The notes beneath the pieces were generated by a model. It was given only the letters and a program-made list of their open reading frames with translations. It was not told where the DNA came from and did not search any database. A stretch of DNA of 8,525 bases, taken from contig JAICXV010000061.1 in assembly GCA_025934545.1 (NCBI GenBank), positions 1 through 8,525 of the forward strand. Direction: 5' to 3'. Position 1 is the stretch's first letter; every line of letters begins with the position of its first letter. This stretch comes from Verrucomicrobiia bacterium. Its GTDB lineage: Bacteria > Verrucomicrobiota > Verrucomicrobiia > Limisphaerales > Palsa-1400. Positions 1-7,445 of the stretch are shown piece by piece. Made by a program: the position numbers and the translations under genes.

Positions 1-864
1 ATGGTGGAATCGTTGCAGAAGGAATGGGAACAAGCGCTCGAGGATGTATCGAAGTCCATTCAGTTGAATCCGAGAGAGGTGGATTCATATGTTGTTCGCG
101 GCCGGGTTAAAAGCGCGTTGAAGGATTATACGAACGCGATTGCCGACTTCGAAAAAGCCCTTCAACTAAATCCGAAGATGGCTGAAGGTTATGCGGCACG
201 CGGTTCGGTCTACGTTGCCACGGACGACTTTGGTAAAGCGACGATCGACCTGGAAAAAGCGCTGCAGATTAATCCAAAACTCGCGACGGCATGGGCGGCG
301 CGCGCCTACATGAAGGCGAAGCAAGGCCAAGACGATGGCGCGCTGGCGGATTTTGAGCGCGCCGTGGAGGTGGCTCCGACGATGCCTGAAACCTACGGAA
401 TGCTCGGGCTTTTCCAATACACCCTGGGCAATCGAAAAGCTGCGTTGGAGAATCTGCGCAAAGCGCTGAAACTCGGCTCGGATAAGGCGGATTTGTACGC
501 CTACATTTGGTTGTGCCGAGCAACGTTGGGCGACACGAACGGCGCGACCGGTGAATTGCAGGATTATCTAAAGGCCGCCAATCCTGCAAAAACGAATCAG
601 TGGAATGGAATTGTTAATCGTTTTTTTGCCGGACATCTGACGGATGACCAAATTCTAACAATGGCGACGACCGCGGCGCGAAGGCCCAGTGACGTTTCTC
701 ACCAAGTTTGTGAGTCGTTGTATTATGTGGGCATCAAACGAAAACTCGCTGGGGACAAAAAGGCGGCGGCGGCGTTTTTTCAGAAATGCATTGATACGAA
801 ATACAACAATAACTTTGCGTATTTGAATGCGAAAGCTGAGTTGCGTGGGATGAATCAACGGTGA
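1..864 (+). CDS. NlpI-like tetratricopeptide repeat protein (5' end outside window)
   Basis: This is the C-terminal 287 residues of a TPR scaffold protein. Consecutive TPR units are visible at about residues 1-24 (second half only), 28-58, 62-92, 96-126 and 130-160, each ending in the usual helix-B pattern such as FEKALQLNP. The part from about residue 165 resembles the end of E. coli NlpI: a YIWLCRATLG helix, WNGIVNRFFAGHLTDDQ at 201-217, then a last TPR-like pair around ESLYYVGIKRKLAGDKKAAAAF (238-259). NlpI is an outer-membrane lipoprotein adaptor for peptidoglycan hydrolases and the Prc protease; the same role here is inference. The ATG at base 1 is probably not the true start. Aligning the first residues with the next repeat puts this Met just after the RG of a TPR helix A, so the gene should continue upstream. 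Whether it carries a lipoprotein signal cannot be seen. It ends in TGA, 43 bases before the ABC-F start. Confidence 0.82.
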   Translation: MVESLQKEWEQALEDVSKSIQLNPREVDSYVVRGRVKSALKDYTNAIADFEKALQLNPKMAEGYAARGSVYVATDDFGKATIDLEKALQINPKLATAWAARAYMKAKQGQDDGALADFERAVEVAPTMPETYGMLGLFQYTLGNRKAALENLRKALKLGSDKADLYAYIWLCRATLGDTNGATGELQDYLKAANPAKTNQWNGIVNRFFAGHLTDDQILTMATTAARRPSDVSHQVCESLYYVGIKRKLAGDKKAAAAFFQKCIDTKYNNNFAYLNAKAELRGMNQR

Positions 865-907
865 TGGATTGCGCGGTCCATTATTTTGCCGCACAATAAA
901 CCCTTCG

Positions 908-2875
908 ATGCTTAATATTTCCGATGTCAGTAAATCTTACGGACCGCGCACGCTGTTCGAAGGCGTTTCCCTTCAGGTCAATCGCGGCGACCGTATCGGC
1001 CTGGTTGGCCCAAACGGCGCGGGCAAGACTACGCTGTTCTCGCTGATCCTCGGAACCGAGAGCAGCGACACCGGCACGGTCACTTTGGAGCGCAATGTCA
1101 CGATGGGCTACCTGCCCCAGGAAAGCGCTCCCGCGGGCGATGAAACGGTTTTGGAACTCGCGACTGCTATCACCCCCGAGATCGCCGACCTGCAAAAGAA
1201 ACTCAAAGCGTGGGACGCCGCGCATCCCGACGAGATCGATCCGCACGATAATATTCACCAGCGTTTCGACGAGCTCGGGGGTCACCAACTCGAGCCCAAG
1301 GCCAAACAGATTTTGGCGGGTCTCGCCTTTCGCGAAAAGGATTTCAATCGTCCGCTCAAAGAACTCAGCGGCGGTTGGGTCATGCGTGCGTATCTTGCCC
1401 GATTGCTGGTGCAGGAACCTGACTTGCTCATCCTCGACGAACCGACGAACCATCTCGACCTCGAATCGCTCCAATGGTTCCAGGATTATTTGGAACACTA
1501 CCCGGGAGCGATCCTGATGATTTCGCACGATCGTAATTTTCTCAACCAACTCGTCGGCTCCATCGTCGAAATCCGCCAGGGAAAGCTCATCCGTTATCGC
1601 GGCAACTACGACGATTACCTCGTGCAACGGGAAGCGAGCGAAGCGCAGTTGCTCGCGGCCTATAACAATCAGCAGAAGGAAATCGCGCACCTGATGGAGT
1701 TCGTGACGCGTTTCGGCGCCAAGGCCAGCAAGGCCTCGCAAGCTCAGAGTAAACTGAAGCAAGTCGAGCGCATGGAGAAAATCGAAGCGCCAACCAACGA
1801 CGACAAAAAAATCAAATTCCGTTTTCCGCAACCTCAACGCAGCGGCCAAAAAGTCATCACTCTCAAAGACATTCATCATGCCTACGGCCAAAATGTTATT
1901 TATCGGGGGATGGAGTTTCTCGCCGAACGCGCGCAACGGATCGTTCTGGTCGGTCCAAACGGCGCCGGTAAATCGACACTTTTAAAAATTCTTGCAGGAG
2001 TGCTGCAGTTCCAATCCGGTGAACGCATCCTTGGGCACAACGTCAAAGCCGGTTATTACTCGCAATACCGCGTCGACATGCTCAACCCCGAACGGACCGT
2101 TTTCGACGAAGCTGCCGACACTCCGCAGATGGTCACCGAACAATTTATCCGAACAATCCTCGGCTCGTTTTTGTTTCGAGGCGACGACGTGTTCAAAAAA
2201 GTGAGCGTCCTCAGCGGTGGTGAAAAAAGCCGTCTCGCACTCGTGAAGCTGTTGCTCGATCCGCCGAACTTGTTGCTGATGGACGAACCGACCACGCACC
2301 TCGACATGGCTAGCATCGACGCCTTGCTGGGCGCGTTAAAACAATTCGAAGGCACGATTATTTTCATCAGCCACGACGTGTATTTCATTCGCGAGCTGTC
2401 CAATCATGTCGTTCGTGTTGAAAATGGGAACCTGCAACATTTCCCGGGCGGCTATCAATATTACCTGGACAAAACCGCCCAAACCTCCGCGCGTCTCGCG
2501 TTGACCGCCTCATCGCAAGTCGCGCAAAAAGCGGCTCCCGTCGAAAAGCCTTCCAACAAAAAAATCGATAAACGGATTGCGGCTGAACAACGCCAGGAGC
2601 GTTCGCGTCAACGCAAAGCGCACCAGGAAAAAATCGCCGGGCTCGAGGCGCGGATTATGAACCTCGAGACAAAGCAGCGCGAACTCACCGCTGAATTGGA
2701 AAAACCCGAGACCGACGAAAAGTCCGGTCTCGCCAGCAGTCTCAACCGCGATCTCATGCGCATAAGCGATGAACTGGACGAGCTGACGCCGCAATGGGAA
2801 AAAGCTGCGGCAGACCTTTTGCATTGGGAGAAATCCATCGCAATTGAGAACGAGACCAATCCGGTTTCAAATTGA
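908..2875 (+). CDS. ABC-F family ATPase (Uup/YheS-like, ribosome-associated type)
   Basis: A complete 655-residue soluble protein with two ABC ATPase domains and no membrane segments, as in ABC-F proteins that bind the ribosomal E site or resolve stalled translation. Domain 1 has Walker A GPNGAGKTT at 34-42, signature LSGGW at 153-157, Walker B with D177-E178 in DEPTNHLD, and the switch histidine in ISHDRNF. Domain 2 has Walker A at 349-357, signature LSGGE at 435-439 and D459-E460 in DEPTTHLD. The inter-domain linker (about 265-290) carries the family's KASKASQAQSKLKQ pattern. Residues about 550-650 are highly charged and predicted coiled coil, matching the C-terminal extension of Uup and YheS (about 635 residues each). 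The ATG at 908 is chosen because MLNISDVSKSYG is the family N-terminus; an upstream in-frame TTG at 869 would add 13 unlikely residues. Both catalytic glutamates are present, so it should be an active ATPase. The exact subfamily is uncertain. Confidence 0.95.
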   Translation: MLNISDVSKSYGPRTLFEGVSLQVNRGDRIGLVGPNGAGKTTLFSLILGTESSDTGTVTLERNVTMGYLPQESAPAGDETVLELATAITPEIADLQKKLKAWDAAHPDEIDPHDNIHQRFDELGGHQLEPKAKQILAGLAFREKDFNRPLKELSGGWVMRAYLARLLVQEPDLLILDEPTNHLDLESLQWFQDYLEHYPGAILMISHDRNFLNQLVGSIVEIRQGKLIRYRGNYDDYLVQREASEAQLLAAYNNQQKEIAHLMEFVTRFGAKASKASQAQSKLKQVERMEKIEAPTNDDKKIKFRFPQPQRSGQKVITLKDIHHAYGQNVIYRGMEFLAERAQRIVLVGPNGAGKSTLLKILAGVLQFQSGERILGHNVKAGYYSQYRVDMLNPERTVFDEAADTPQMVTEQFIRTILGSFLFRGDDVFKKVSVLSGGEKSRLALVKLLLDPPNLLLMDEPTTHLDMASIDALLGALKQFEGTIIFISHDVYFIRELSNHVVRVENGNLQHFPGGYQYYLDKTAQTSARLALTASSQVAQKAAPVEKPSNKKIDKRIAAEQRQERSRQRKAHQEKIAGLEARIMNLETKQRELTAELEKPETDEKSGLASSLNRDLMRISDELDELTPQWEKAAADLLHWEKSIAIENETNPVSN

Positions 2876-2906
2876 TTGAAGGGTTGTTCGCCGGTAGAAT
2901 CAGCCG

Positions 2907-3935
2907 ATGCCTGTTGAGCCCAAAAGTATCTTCATCGCGCCTTGCGATGATTCGCCGACAGGCTGGCGCGGTTTTTATCAGCACATTCTAAAGCTGCACG
3001 ATCTCGAGCGCGAAAAACGCCATCGCATCGTCAGTGATCCAGCCACGGCCGATTTGATTCTGCTGACGGACGCCAACGATGACGATTTGTTTCAAACGTT
3101 GCGCAAGAATCCGTTGGTGAAACGTTATCCCGAAAAAGTCTTCACAATTTATGAAGGCGATTTTCCGCAACGATTTTTGCCCGGCATCTATACGTCAATG
3201 CCAAAATCGGTTTGGAACCTGGGCCGTTTCGCGACGGGCGGTTATTCCTATTGCTACGCCAAGCATGGAAACACGGTCGATTTGTTGAAGGATAAAACGC
3301 GCACGGGCGAAATATTTTTTTCTTTTATTGGTCGCGGTCGCGCCAAGGTCCGTGAACAACTTTTCAAGCTGCGGTTTAATCGGACGGATGTGGTGATTGA
3401 AGACAGTTCGAGTTTTAACTACTTCACCAGCCATACCAATCACCAGGCCACCCAGCAATTGCGTTATCTTGAAATCTCGATGAAATCGCGCTTCATGCTT
3501 TGTCCACGCGGGCAAGGAACGTCCAGCATCCGATTGTTTGACGCGATGCAGATGGGCGTCGCGCCGGTCATCATTTCCGATAAGTGGATCCGACGCGCCG
3601 ATGTCGACTGGGAAAGTTTCGCGGTGTTTGTGAAAGAGAAAGACATCGCGCGTTCGCCGCAATTGCTGGCGGCGTATGAGTCCCATTGGCGCGAGATGGG
3701 AGAATTGGCGCGCTCGGCGTGGGACAAATGGTTTCGCGCCGAAAACGAATTTAATTACATCGTCGATAGCCTCGCGGAAATCAAAGCGCGTCGCGTGCTC
3801 CCAGAGCGCGTCATGCGTTTGACCTGGCCGTTCATTCTGGCGCGTGTTCAGTTGCGACGCGCGTTGTCGCGATGGAAACATGGCGCCGAACCCGCGGCTC
3901 CTTTCACCCCGGCGCCGTCACGCTCGAATACCTGA
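2907..3935 (+). CDS. Exostosin-family (GT47-like) glycosyltransferase
   Basis: A 342-residue protein without signal peptide or membrane segment, so probably cytosolic or peripheral at the inner membrane. The best signature is CPRGQGTSSIRLFDAMQMG starting at C199 and followed by PVIISD to residue 225, the conserved sugar-nucleotide-binding stretch of exostosin/GT47 domains. An upstream FSFIGRGR at 138-145 matches the strand-loop that opens the second Rossmann half in this family. Animal exostosins polymerise heparan sulfate; bacterial members act in capsule, LPS or exopolysaccharide synthesis. The donor and acceptor here cannot be read from sequence. The ATG at 2907 lies 31 bases after the ABC-F stop with no clear Shine-Dalgarno, and the next gene starts 9 bases after this one ends. 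That GT2 enzyme is the natural partner. The last 30 or so residues (RRALSRWKHG onward) are basic and then proline-rich, and look like an unstructured tail. Confidence 0.87.
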   Translation: MPVEPKSIFIAPCDDSPTGWRGFYQHILKLHDLEREKRHRIVSDPATADLILLTDANDDDLFQTLRKNPLVKRYPEKVFTIYEGDFPQRFLPGIYTSMPKSVWNLGRFATGGYSYCYAKHGNTVDLLKDKTRTGEIFFSFIGRGRAKVREQLFKLRFNRTDVVIEDSSSFNYFTSHTNHQATQQLRYLEISMKSRFMLCPRGQGTSSIRLFDAMQMGVAPVIISDKWIRRADVDWESFAVFVKEKDIARSPQLLAAYESHWREMGELARSAWDKWFRAENEFNYIVDSLAEIKARRVLPERVMRLTWPFILARVQLRRALSRWKHGAEPAAPFTPAPSRSNT

Positions 3936-3944
3936 CGCAACGCG

Positions 3945-5120
3945 ATGCAAGCCGAACCCACAGGTGCAATCGAGCTTTCGATCGTCATTCCTTGCCTGAA
4001 CGAGGGCGAGACGCTGGAGCATTGCATCCGCAAAGCGCAGGACGCGTTGCGCTATGGGCACATTAAAGGCGAAATCATTGTCGCGGATAATGGCAGTCGC
4101 GATGATTCGGTGCAGATCGCCGAACGCCTGGGCGCGCGCGTCGTGCATGTCGCAGAAAAAGGCTACGGCAATGCGTTGATGGGCGGCATCAATGCGGCGC
4201 GAGGGAAGTTTTTGCTGATGGGCGATGCGGACGGGAGTTATGATTTTGCGGAAGCGCCGCGATTTGTGGCGAAGTTGCGTGAAGGCTTTGACCTTGTGCA
4301 AGGGTGCCGGTTATCGGGGGGAGGCGGCACGATTGCCGACGGCGCGATGCCTATTACCCATCGCTTGATAGGTAACCCGGCGTTTTCATTTCTGGCGCGC
4401 AATATGTTCAAAGCGCGCATCAACGATATTTATTGCGGGTTGCGCGCGTTTACGCGGCGATTGTATGAACAACTCGAACTGCGTTGCGTCGGCATGGAGT
4501 TCGCGACGGAGATGATCATCAAAGCAAGCTTGCAGGGCGCTAATATCACAGAAATTCCAATCACATTGCACAAGGACATGCGCGTTTCGAACAAACCGCA
4601 TTTGAAAACCATTCGCGATGGCTGGCGGACGTTACGATTCTTTTTGTTGTGCAGTCCGCGCTGGCTTTTTTTTGTGCCCGGAATGGCGCTGATGCTTCTG
4701 GGGTTCGTGGGTTACGGTTTGGCGTTGCCGGCCGTGAAGATCGGCCCCGCCACTTTTGATGCCCACACTTTATTGTTCGCGAGCCTGGCAATGATGCTCG
4801 GTTATCAATCGACGTGGTTTGCGATCATTGCGAAAACGTTTGCGATCACCGAAGGATTGCTCCCCGATGATCCGCGCATCACAAAATTTCTACGCATCAC
4901 AACCCTCGAGCGGGGCTTACTTCTCGGTGCGATGGCGATGATTGCCGGAGTGTTCCTGATGGGCGACGCCGTTTTCCAATGGCGCGCCGTTGGATTCGGG
5001 CATCTCGATTACAGCTATACGATGCGCTGGGTCATTCCCGGCGTGACGTTGTGCGCACTCGGTTTTCAAACGATCCTGTCATGTTTTATCGTTAGTTTGC
5101 TGGGGTTGGCGCGCAGGTGA
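3945..5120 (+). CDS. Membrane-anchored GT2 glycosyltransferase (polyprenyl-phosphate sugar synthase type)
   Basis: A 391-residue two-part protein. Residues about 10-235 form a GT-A fold: IELSIVIPCLNEGETL at the start, a VADNGSRDDS nucleotide-binding loop (47-55), the metal-binding DADGSYD at 94-100, DIYCGLRAF at 161-169 and GMEFATEM at 183-190. After the RDGWRTLRFFL helix, four hydrophobic segments follow at about 238-262, 273-300, 323-345 and 362-388. This matches dolichol-phosphate mannose/glucose synthase-like and GtrB-like enzymes, which move a sugar from a nucleotide donor to a polyprenyl phosphate on the cytoplasmic face of the inner membrane. Such lipid-linked sugars feed periplasmic glycosyltransferases. 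The sugar is unknown. The start ATG is 9 bases downstream of the exostosin-like gene, so the two are almost certainly co-transcribed. A terminator-like hairpin begins 20 bases after the stop, marking this as the last gene of the row. Confidence 0.92.
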   Translation: MQAEPTGAIELSIVIPCLNEGETLEHCIRKAQDALRYGHIKGEIIVADNGSRDDSVQIAERLGARVVHVAEKGYGNALMGGINAARGKFLLMGDADGSYDFAEAPRFVAKLREGFDLVQGCRLSGGGGTIADGAMPITHRLIGNPAFSFLARNMFKARINDIYCGLRAFTRRLYEQLELRCVGMEFATEMIIKASLQGANITEIPITLHKDMRVSNKPHLKTIRDGWRTLRFFLLCSPRWLFFVPGMALMLLGFVGYGLALPAVKIGPATFDAHTLLFASLAMMLGYQSTWFAIIAKTFAITEGLLPDDPRITKFLRITTLERGLLLGAMAMIAGVFLMGDAVFQWRAVGFGHLDYSYTMRWVIPGVTLCALGFQTILSCFIVSLLGLARR

Positions 5121-5140
5121 ACGCGTGAGCGTCTTGCAGT

Positions 5141-5161
5141 GCGCCGCCGTCCGGCGCTTTT
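5141..5161 (+). terminator. Intrinsic terminator of the glycosyltransferase operon
   Basis: A GCGCCG-CCGTC-CGGCGC stem-loop (5141-5157) is followed directly by TTTT (5158-5161) and lies 20 bases past the GT2 stop codon. The stem is all G-C. The T tract is short, so termination may be partial or may depend on the longer fold with the second arm. Confidence 0.7.
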
Positions 5162-5179
5162 CATTCTGCGAGCATATTG

Positions 5180-5208
5180 AAAAAACCCAAAGCGCCGGAC
5201 GGCGGCGC
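5180..5208 (-). terminator. Intrinsic terminator of the minus-strand thioredoxin-domain gene
   Basis: Read on the minus strand, the same GCGCCG-CCGTC-CGGCGC stem-loop (5208 down to 5192) is followed by TTT, GGG and six T (5185-5180). It starts 14 bases beyond the stop codon of the gene that ends at 5223, which is a typical spacing. Confidence 0.7.
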
Positions 5209-5222
5209 ATCCAAGAGCTTCG

Positions 5223-7334
5223 CTAATCTTTCAACATTCGCATCACCGCGTGCGGATCTTTTGTTGGCGGCTGGCAGGCAGTACCAGTGCACAGGAATAC
5301 AACTGGAGCAGTTTTCGTTGGCAAAGTTTTGGCGAACTCTTCAACCGGACCGACGTTTGACAAGACAACTTTGTTCGGCTGATACACCGAATGGATGGCG
5401 TGCAGCAGTTTGTCATCGTTGCCGACGACGACGGCCCGCTTCGGTTCGTGGAGCAGAAAGTCCAATGCCAGCAACATGTGCGGAACTGCTTGCGGAAACT
5501 CCTGCAACCGCGCTGAAAAATGTTGCAGGGTTTTCTCCGCGACGTCTTTGAAACCTTTGTTGTCGGTTATCACCGAAAGTTTCAGCAAGGCAAGCGAAGC
5601 GACAGAATTACCCGAAGGCTCCGCGCCGTCGTAATCCTCTTTGGTGCGCATAATCAGGTCTTTCGCGTCCGCGGCGCTTTCGTAAAACCCGCCTTCCTTC
5701 GCGTCGTAAAATCGCGCGATCATGGAATCGGCAAGGTCGATGGCGAATTGAAGATGTTTCGGATCGAGCGTTGCTTCATACAAATCCAAAACGCCCGATA
5801 GCAAGTAAGCGTAGGCATCGAGCAATTGGACGTTGTCGCGTCCGCCATCGCGCCAGCGGTGGTAGAGAGTTTTAGTTTTGCCGTCCCACAACTGCGATTG
5901 GAGGAAGGCGAGATTTTTATCGGCGGCTTGACGGTATTGGGCGTCGCCCAGAACGCCGTAAGCGCGGGCAATGGCGCCGAGCATCAGCCCGTTCCAGGAG
6001 GCGAGCACTTTATCGTCGAGATGTGGACGGATGCGTTTGGCGCGAGCGTCGAACATTTTCTTTTTGGCGGAGGCGAGCAGTATTTGTTCGGCGTCGGACA
6101 GTTTTGAGTCGACGATGCTGAGCACGTTTTGGTTCGGCAATGGATGCGGGTCACTGTGGTCGACGAAATTCCCCTGCTCTGTTATCCCGAAATAACGCGT
6201 GGCGACTTTGAGTTCGTCCGGCGTGAGAAGGTGTTTCAACTCGGCGGCCGTCCAGCAATAAAACTTTCCTTCCTTCCCTTCGCTATCGGCGTCTTCAGCG
6301 GAATAGAACCCGCCGTCGCGATGAGTCATATCGCGCAAAACGTATTCGATCGTTTCACGGACGGTGTTGGCGTATTGCGCTTTGCCGCTGACGAGATAGG
6401 CGTCGAGATAAAGATTCACCAATTGCGCATTGTCGTAGAGCATCTTTTCGAAATGCGGGACCAGCCATTGCGCATCGACTGAGTAACGCGCGAATCCGCC
6501 ACCGAGTTGATCATACATGCCGCCGGCCGCCATAGCGTCGCACGTATGCAGGACCATTTGGATGGCTTGTTCATCTTCCGCGCGTGTGCCGTAACGAAGA
6601 ACAAAAAGCGGCTGGCTCGGCCGAGGAAATTTCGGCGCGTCGCCGAAGCCGCCGTTCGTGGAATCATATTCTTGTTTGAATTGCAGCGCGGCATGCTTGA
6701 GGACTTCGGGCGAAAGCCGGGCGTTGGTTGCTTCCTGGCTGGTGATGGTGACGAGGCGCTGATGTAAATCCTGCGCGGAAGCGAGGACATCGGCGTGGCG
6801 CGTTTCCCAAAGATTGGCGATTTGTTTCAATAAATCCAAAAAGCTGACGCGGCCGTATTTACTTTCCGGCGGGAAATAAGTGCCGCCAAAAAATGGTTTC
6901 AAATCTGGCGTCAAAAAACAATTGAGCGGCCACCCGCCCTGCCCGCTGATCGCCTGCACCGTCGTCATGTAGATTTTGTCCACATCGGGCCGTTCTTCGC
7001 GGTCGACTTTGATGCTGACAAAATGTTTGTTCAAAAATTCCGCGACTATTTCGTTCTCGAACGATTCGCGTTCCATCACATGACACCAATGACAGGTCGA
7101 ATAACCGATGCTCAGAAAAATCGGTTTGTTTTCCTTGCGCGCTTTCGCGAAGGCTTCGTCGCTCCAGGCAAACCAATCGACCGGGTTATACTGGTGCTGC
7201 AACAGATACGGCGATTTCTCGCGTGCGAGGCGGTTCGTATGAGCGTGCGTGGGCGACATAGGTTTCAGTTCAACATTGTTTGTGGCCGCGCAAAGAGCAA
7301 ACGAAACGATGAGCAATAGGAGCGCGGCTCGCAT
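5223..7334 (-). CDS. SPATA20/YyaL-type thioredoxin-domain protein (DUF255), probably exported
   Basis: A 703-residue protein of the family that includes human SPATA20 and B. subtilis YyaL. A thioredoxin-like domain (about 32-190) opens with [21 protein letters not shown] and carries CHWC at 81-84, then [14 protein letters not shown] and [11 protein letters not shown]. The middle (about 200-600) resembles an alpha/alpha-barrel of the glycosidase/epimerase type, with [12 protein letters not shown] (228-239), [15 protein letters not shown] (273-287), HFEKMLYDN (294-302), [14 protein letters not shown] (343-356) and [12 protein letters not shown] (440-451). The C-terminal part ends with a CTGTACQPP motif at 682-690. 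The biochemical role of the family is not settled. From the ATG at 7334 the first 17 or so residues ([17 protein letters not shown]) look like a Sec signal peptide, with no good lipobox. An internal Met at residue 26 (7259) would give the usual cytosolic form, and neither start has a clear ribosome site. A TTG at 7352 is in frame but less likely. The length is normal and no key motif is missing. Confidence 0.93.
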   Translation of the reverse strand: MRAALLLLIVSFALCAATNNVELKPMSPTHAHTNRLAREKSPYLLQHQYNPVDWFAWSDEAFAKARKENKPIFLSIGYSTCHWCHVMERESFENEIVAEFLNKHFVSIKVDREERPDVDKIYMTTVQAISGQGGWPLNCFLTPDLKPFFGGTYFPPESKYGRVSFLDLLKQIANLWETRHADVLASAQDLHQRLVTITSQEATNARLSPEVLKHAALQFKQEYDSTNGGFGDAPKFPRPSQPLFVLRYGTRAEDEQAIQMVLHTCDAMAAGGMYDQLGGGFARYSVDAQWLVPHFEKMLYDNAQLVNLYLDAYLVSGKAQYANTVRETIEYVLRDMTHRDGGFYSAEDADSEGKEGKFYCWTAAELKHLLTPDELKVATRYFGITEQGNFVDHSDPHPLPNQNVLSIVDSKLSDAEQILLASAKKKMFDARAKRIRPHLDDKVLASWNGLMLGAIARAYGVLGDAQYRQAADKNLAFLQSQLWDGKTKTLYHRWRDGGRDNVQLLDAYAYLLSGVLDLYEATLDPKHLQFAIDLADSMIARFYDAKEGGFYESAADAKDLIMRTKEDYDGAEPSGNSVASLALLKLSVITDNKGFKDVAEKTLQHFSARLQEFPQAVPHMLLALDFLLHEPKRAVVVGNDDKLLHAIHSVYQPNKVVLSNVGPVEEFAKTLPTKTAPVVFLCTGTACQPPTKDPHAVMRMLKD

Positions 7335-7445
7335 GGGCACAACCAACCGCAATTAAGACGCAAAGCCAAACTTAAAGTCCGGTCAATTACGAACGCTGAA
7401 GCGTCCGCCAACTTGCATTCCACCATTCCATCCAGAATAGTCACT
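7335..7445. promoter_or_regulatory. Divergent intergenic region with an 18-bp imperfect dyad
   Basis: This gap of about 110 bases separates the starts of the minus-strand thioredoxin-domain gene and uvrA, so it must hold both promoters unless uvrA is leaderless. I cannot identify a convincing -35/-10 pair on either strand. At 7390-7407 there is an 18-bp dyad, CGAACGCT-GA-AGCGTCCG, with 7 of 8 pairs matched, in a position suited to an operator. No half-sites of the E. coli LexA type (CTGT-N8-ACAG) are present. Function is unproven. Confidence 0.35.

Larger units (their letters stand above)
5140..5209. repeat. Perfect 21-bp inverted repeat between convergent genes
   Basis: The 21 bases at 5140-5160 are the exact reverse complement of 5189-5209, separated by 28 bases. 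Each arm contains the 17-base core GCGCCGCCGTCCGGCGC, which is itself a hairpin (6-bp stem, 5-base loop). The repeat fills most of the gap between the GT2 stop and the end of the minus-strand thioredoxin-domain gene. It could form one long stem or two small ones. The GC-rich core reads like a family of dispersed intergenic repeats, but only this pair is visible here. Confidence 0.93.

Noticed and set aside
864..881. Small hairpin (ATGGA ... TCCAT) after the TPR stop codon
   Set aside because: It has only five pairs, three of them A-T, an 8-base loop and no proper T run, so it is too weak to call a terminator.
869..907. Upstream TTG start for the ABC-F gene
   Set aside because: It adds 13 residues with no resemblance to the family N-terminus, while the ATG at 908 begins exactly at the conserved strand.
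881..1936. A 351-codon open frame on the minus strand, antisense to the ABC-F gene
   Set aside because: It lies wholly opposite a clear two-domain ATPase, its translation shows no family motif and is rich in residues expected from reverse-reading GC-biased codons. It is a shadow frame.
3195..3881. A 228-codon open frame on the minus strand, antisense to the exostosin-like gene
   Set aside because: It is opposite a protein with strong GT47 motifs and its own translation has no recognisable domain or sensible start context.
1..5120. A new defence or secretion system formed by the TPR, ABC-F and glycosyltransferase genes
   Set aside because: Each protein fits a common chromosomal family. There is no nuclease, toxin, sensor domain, phage-like gene or unusual base composition to suggest a mobile or defensive cassette.
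7413..7441. TTGCAT and AATAGT spaced by 17 bases as a uvrA promoter
   Set aside because: Matches to the consensus boxes are poor (3 of 6 and 4 of 6). It would predict leaderless uvrA mRNA, which is interesting but not supported enough to annotate.
7335..7445. LexA/SOS box upstream of uvrA
   Set aside because: I looked for CTGT-N8-ACAG, GAAC-N4-GTTC and TGTTC-N4-GAACA patterns and found none; the only GAAC lacks a matching half-site.
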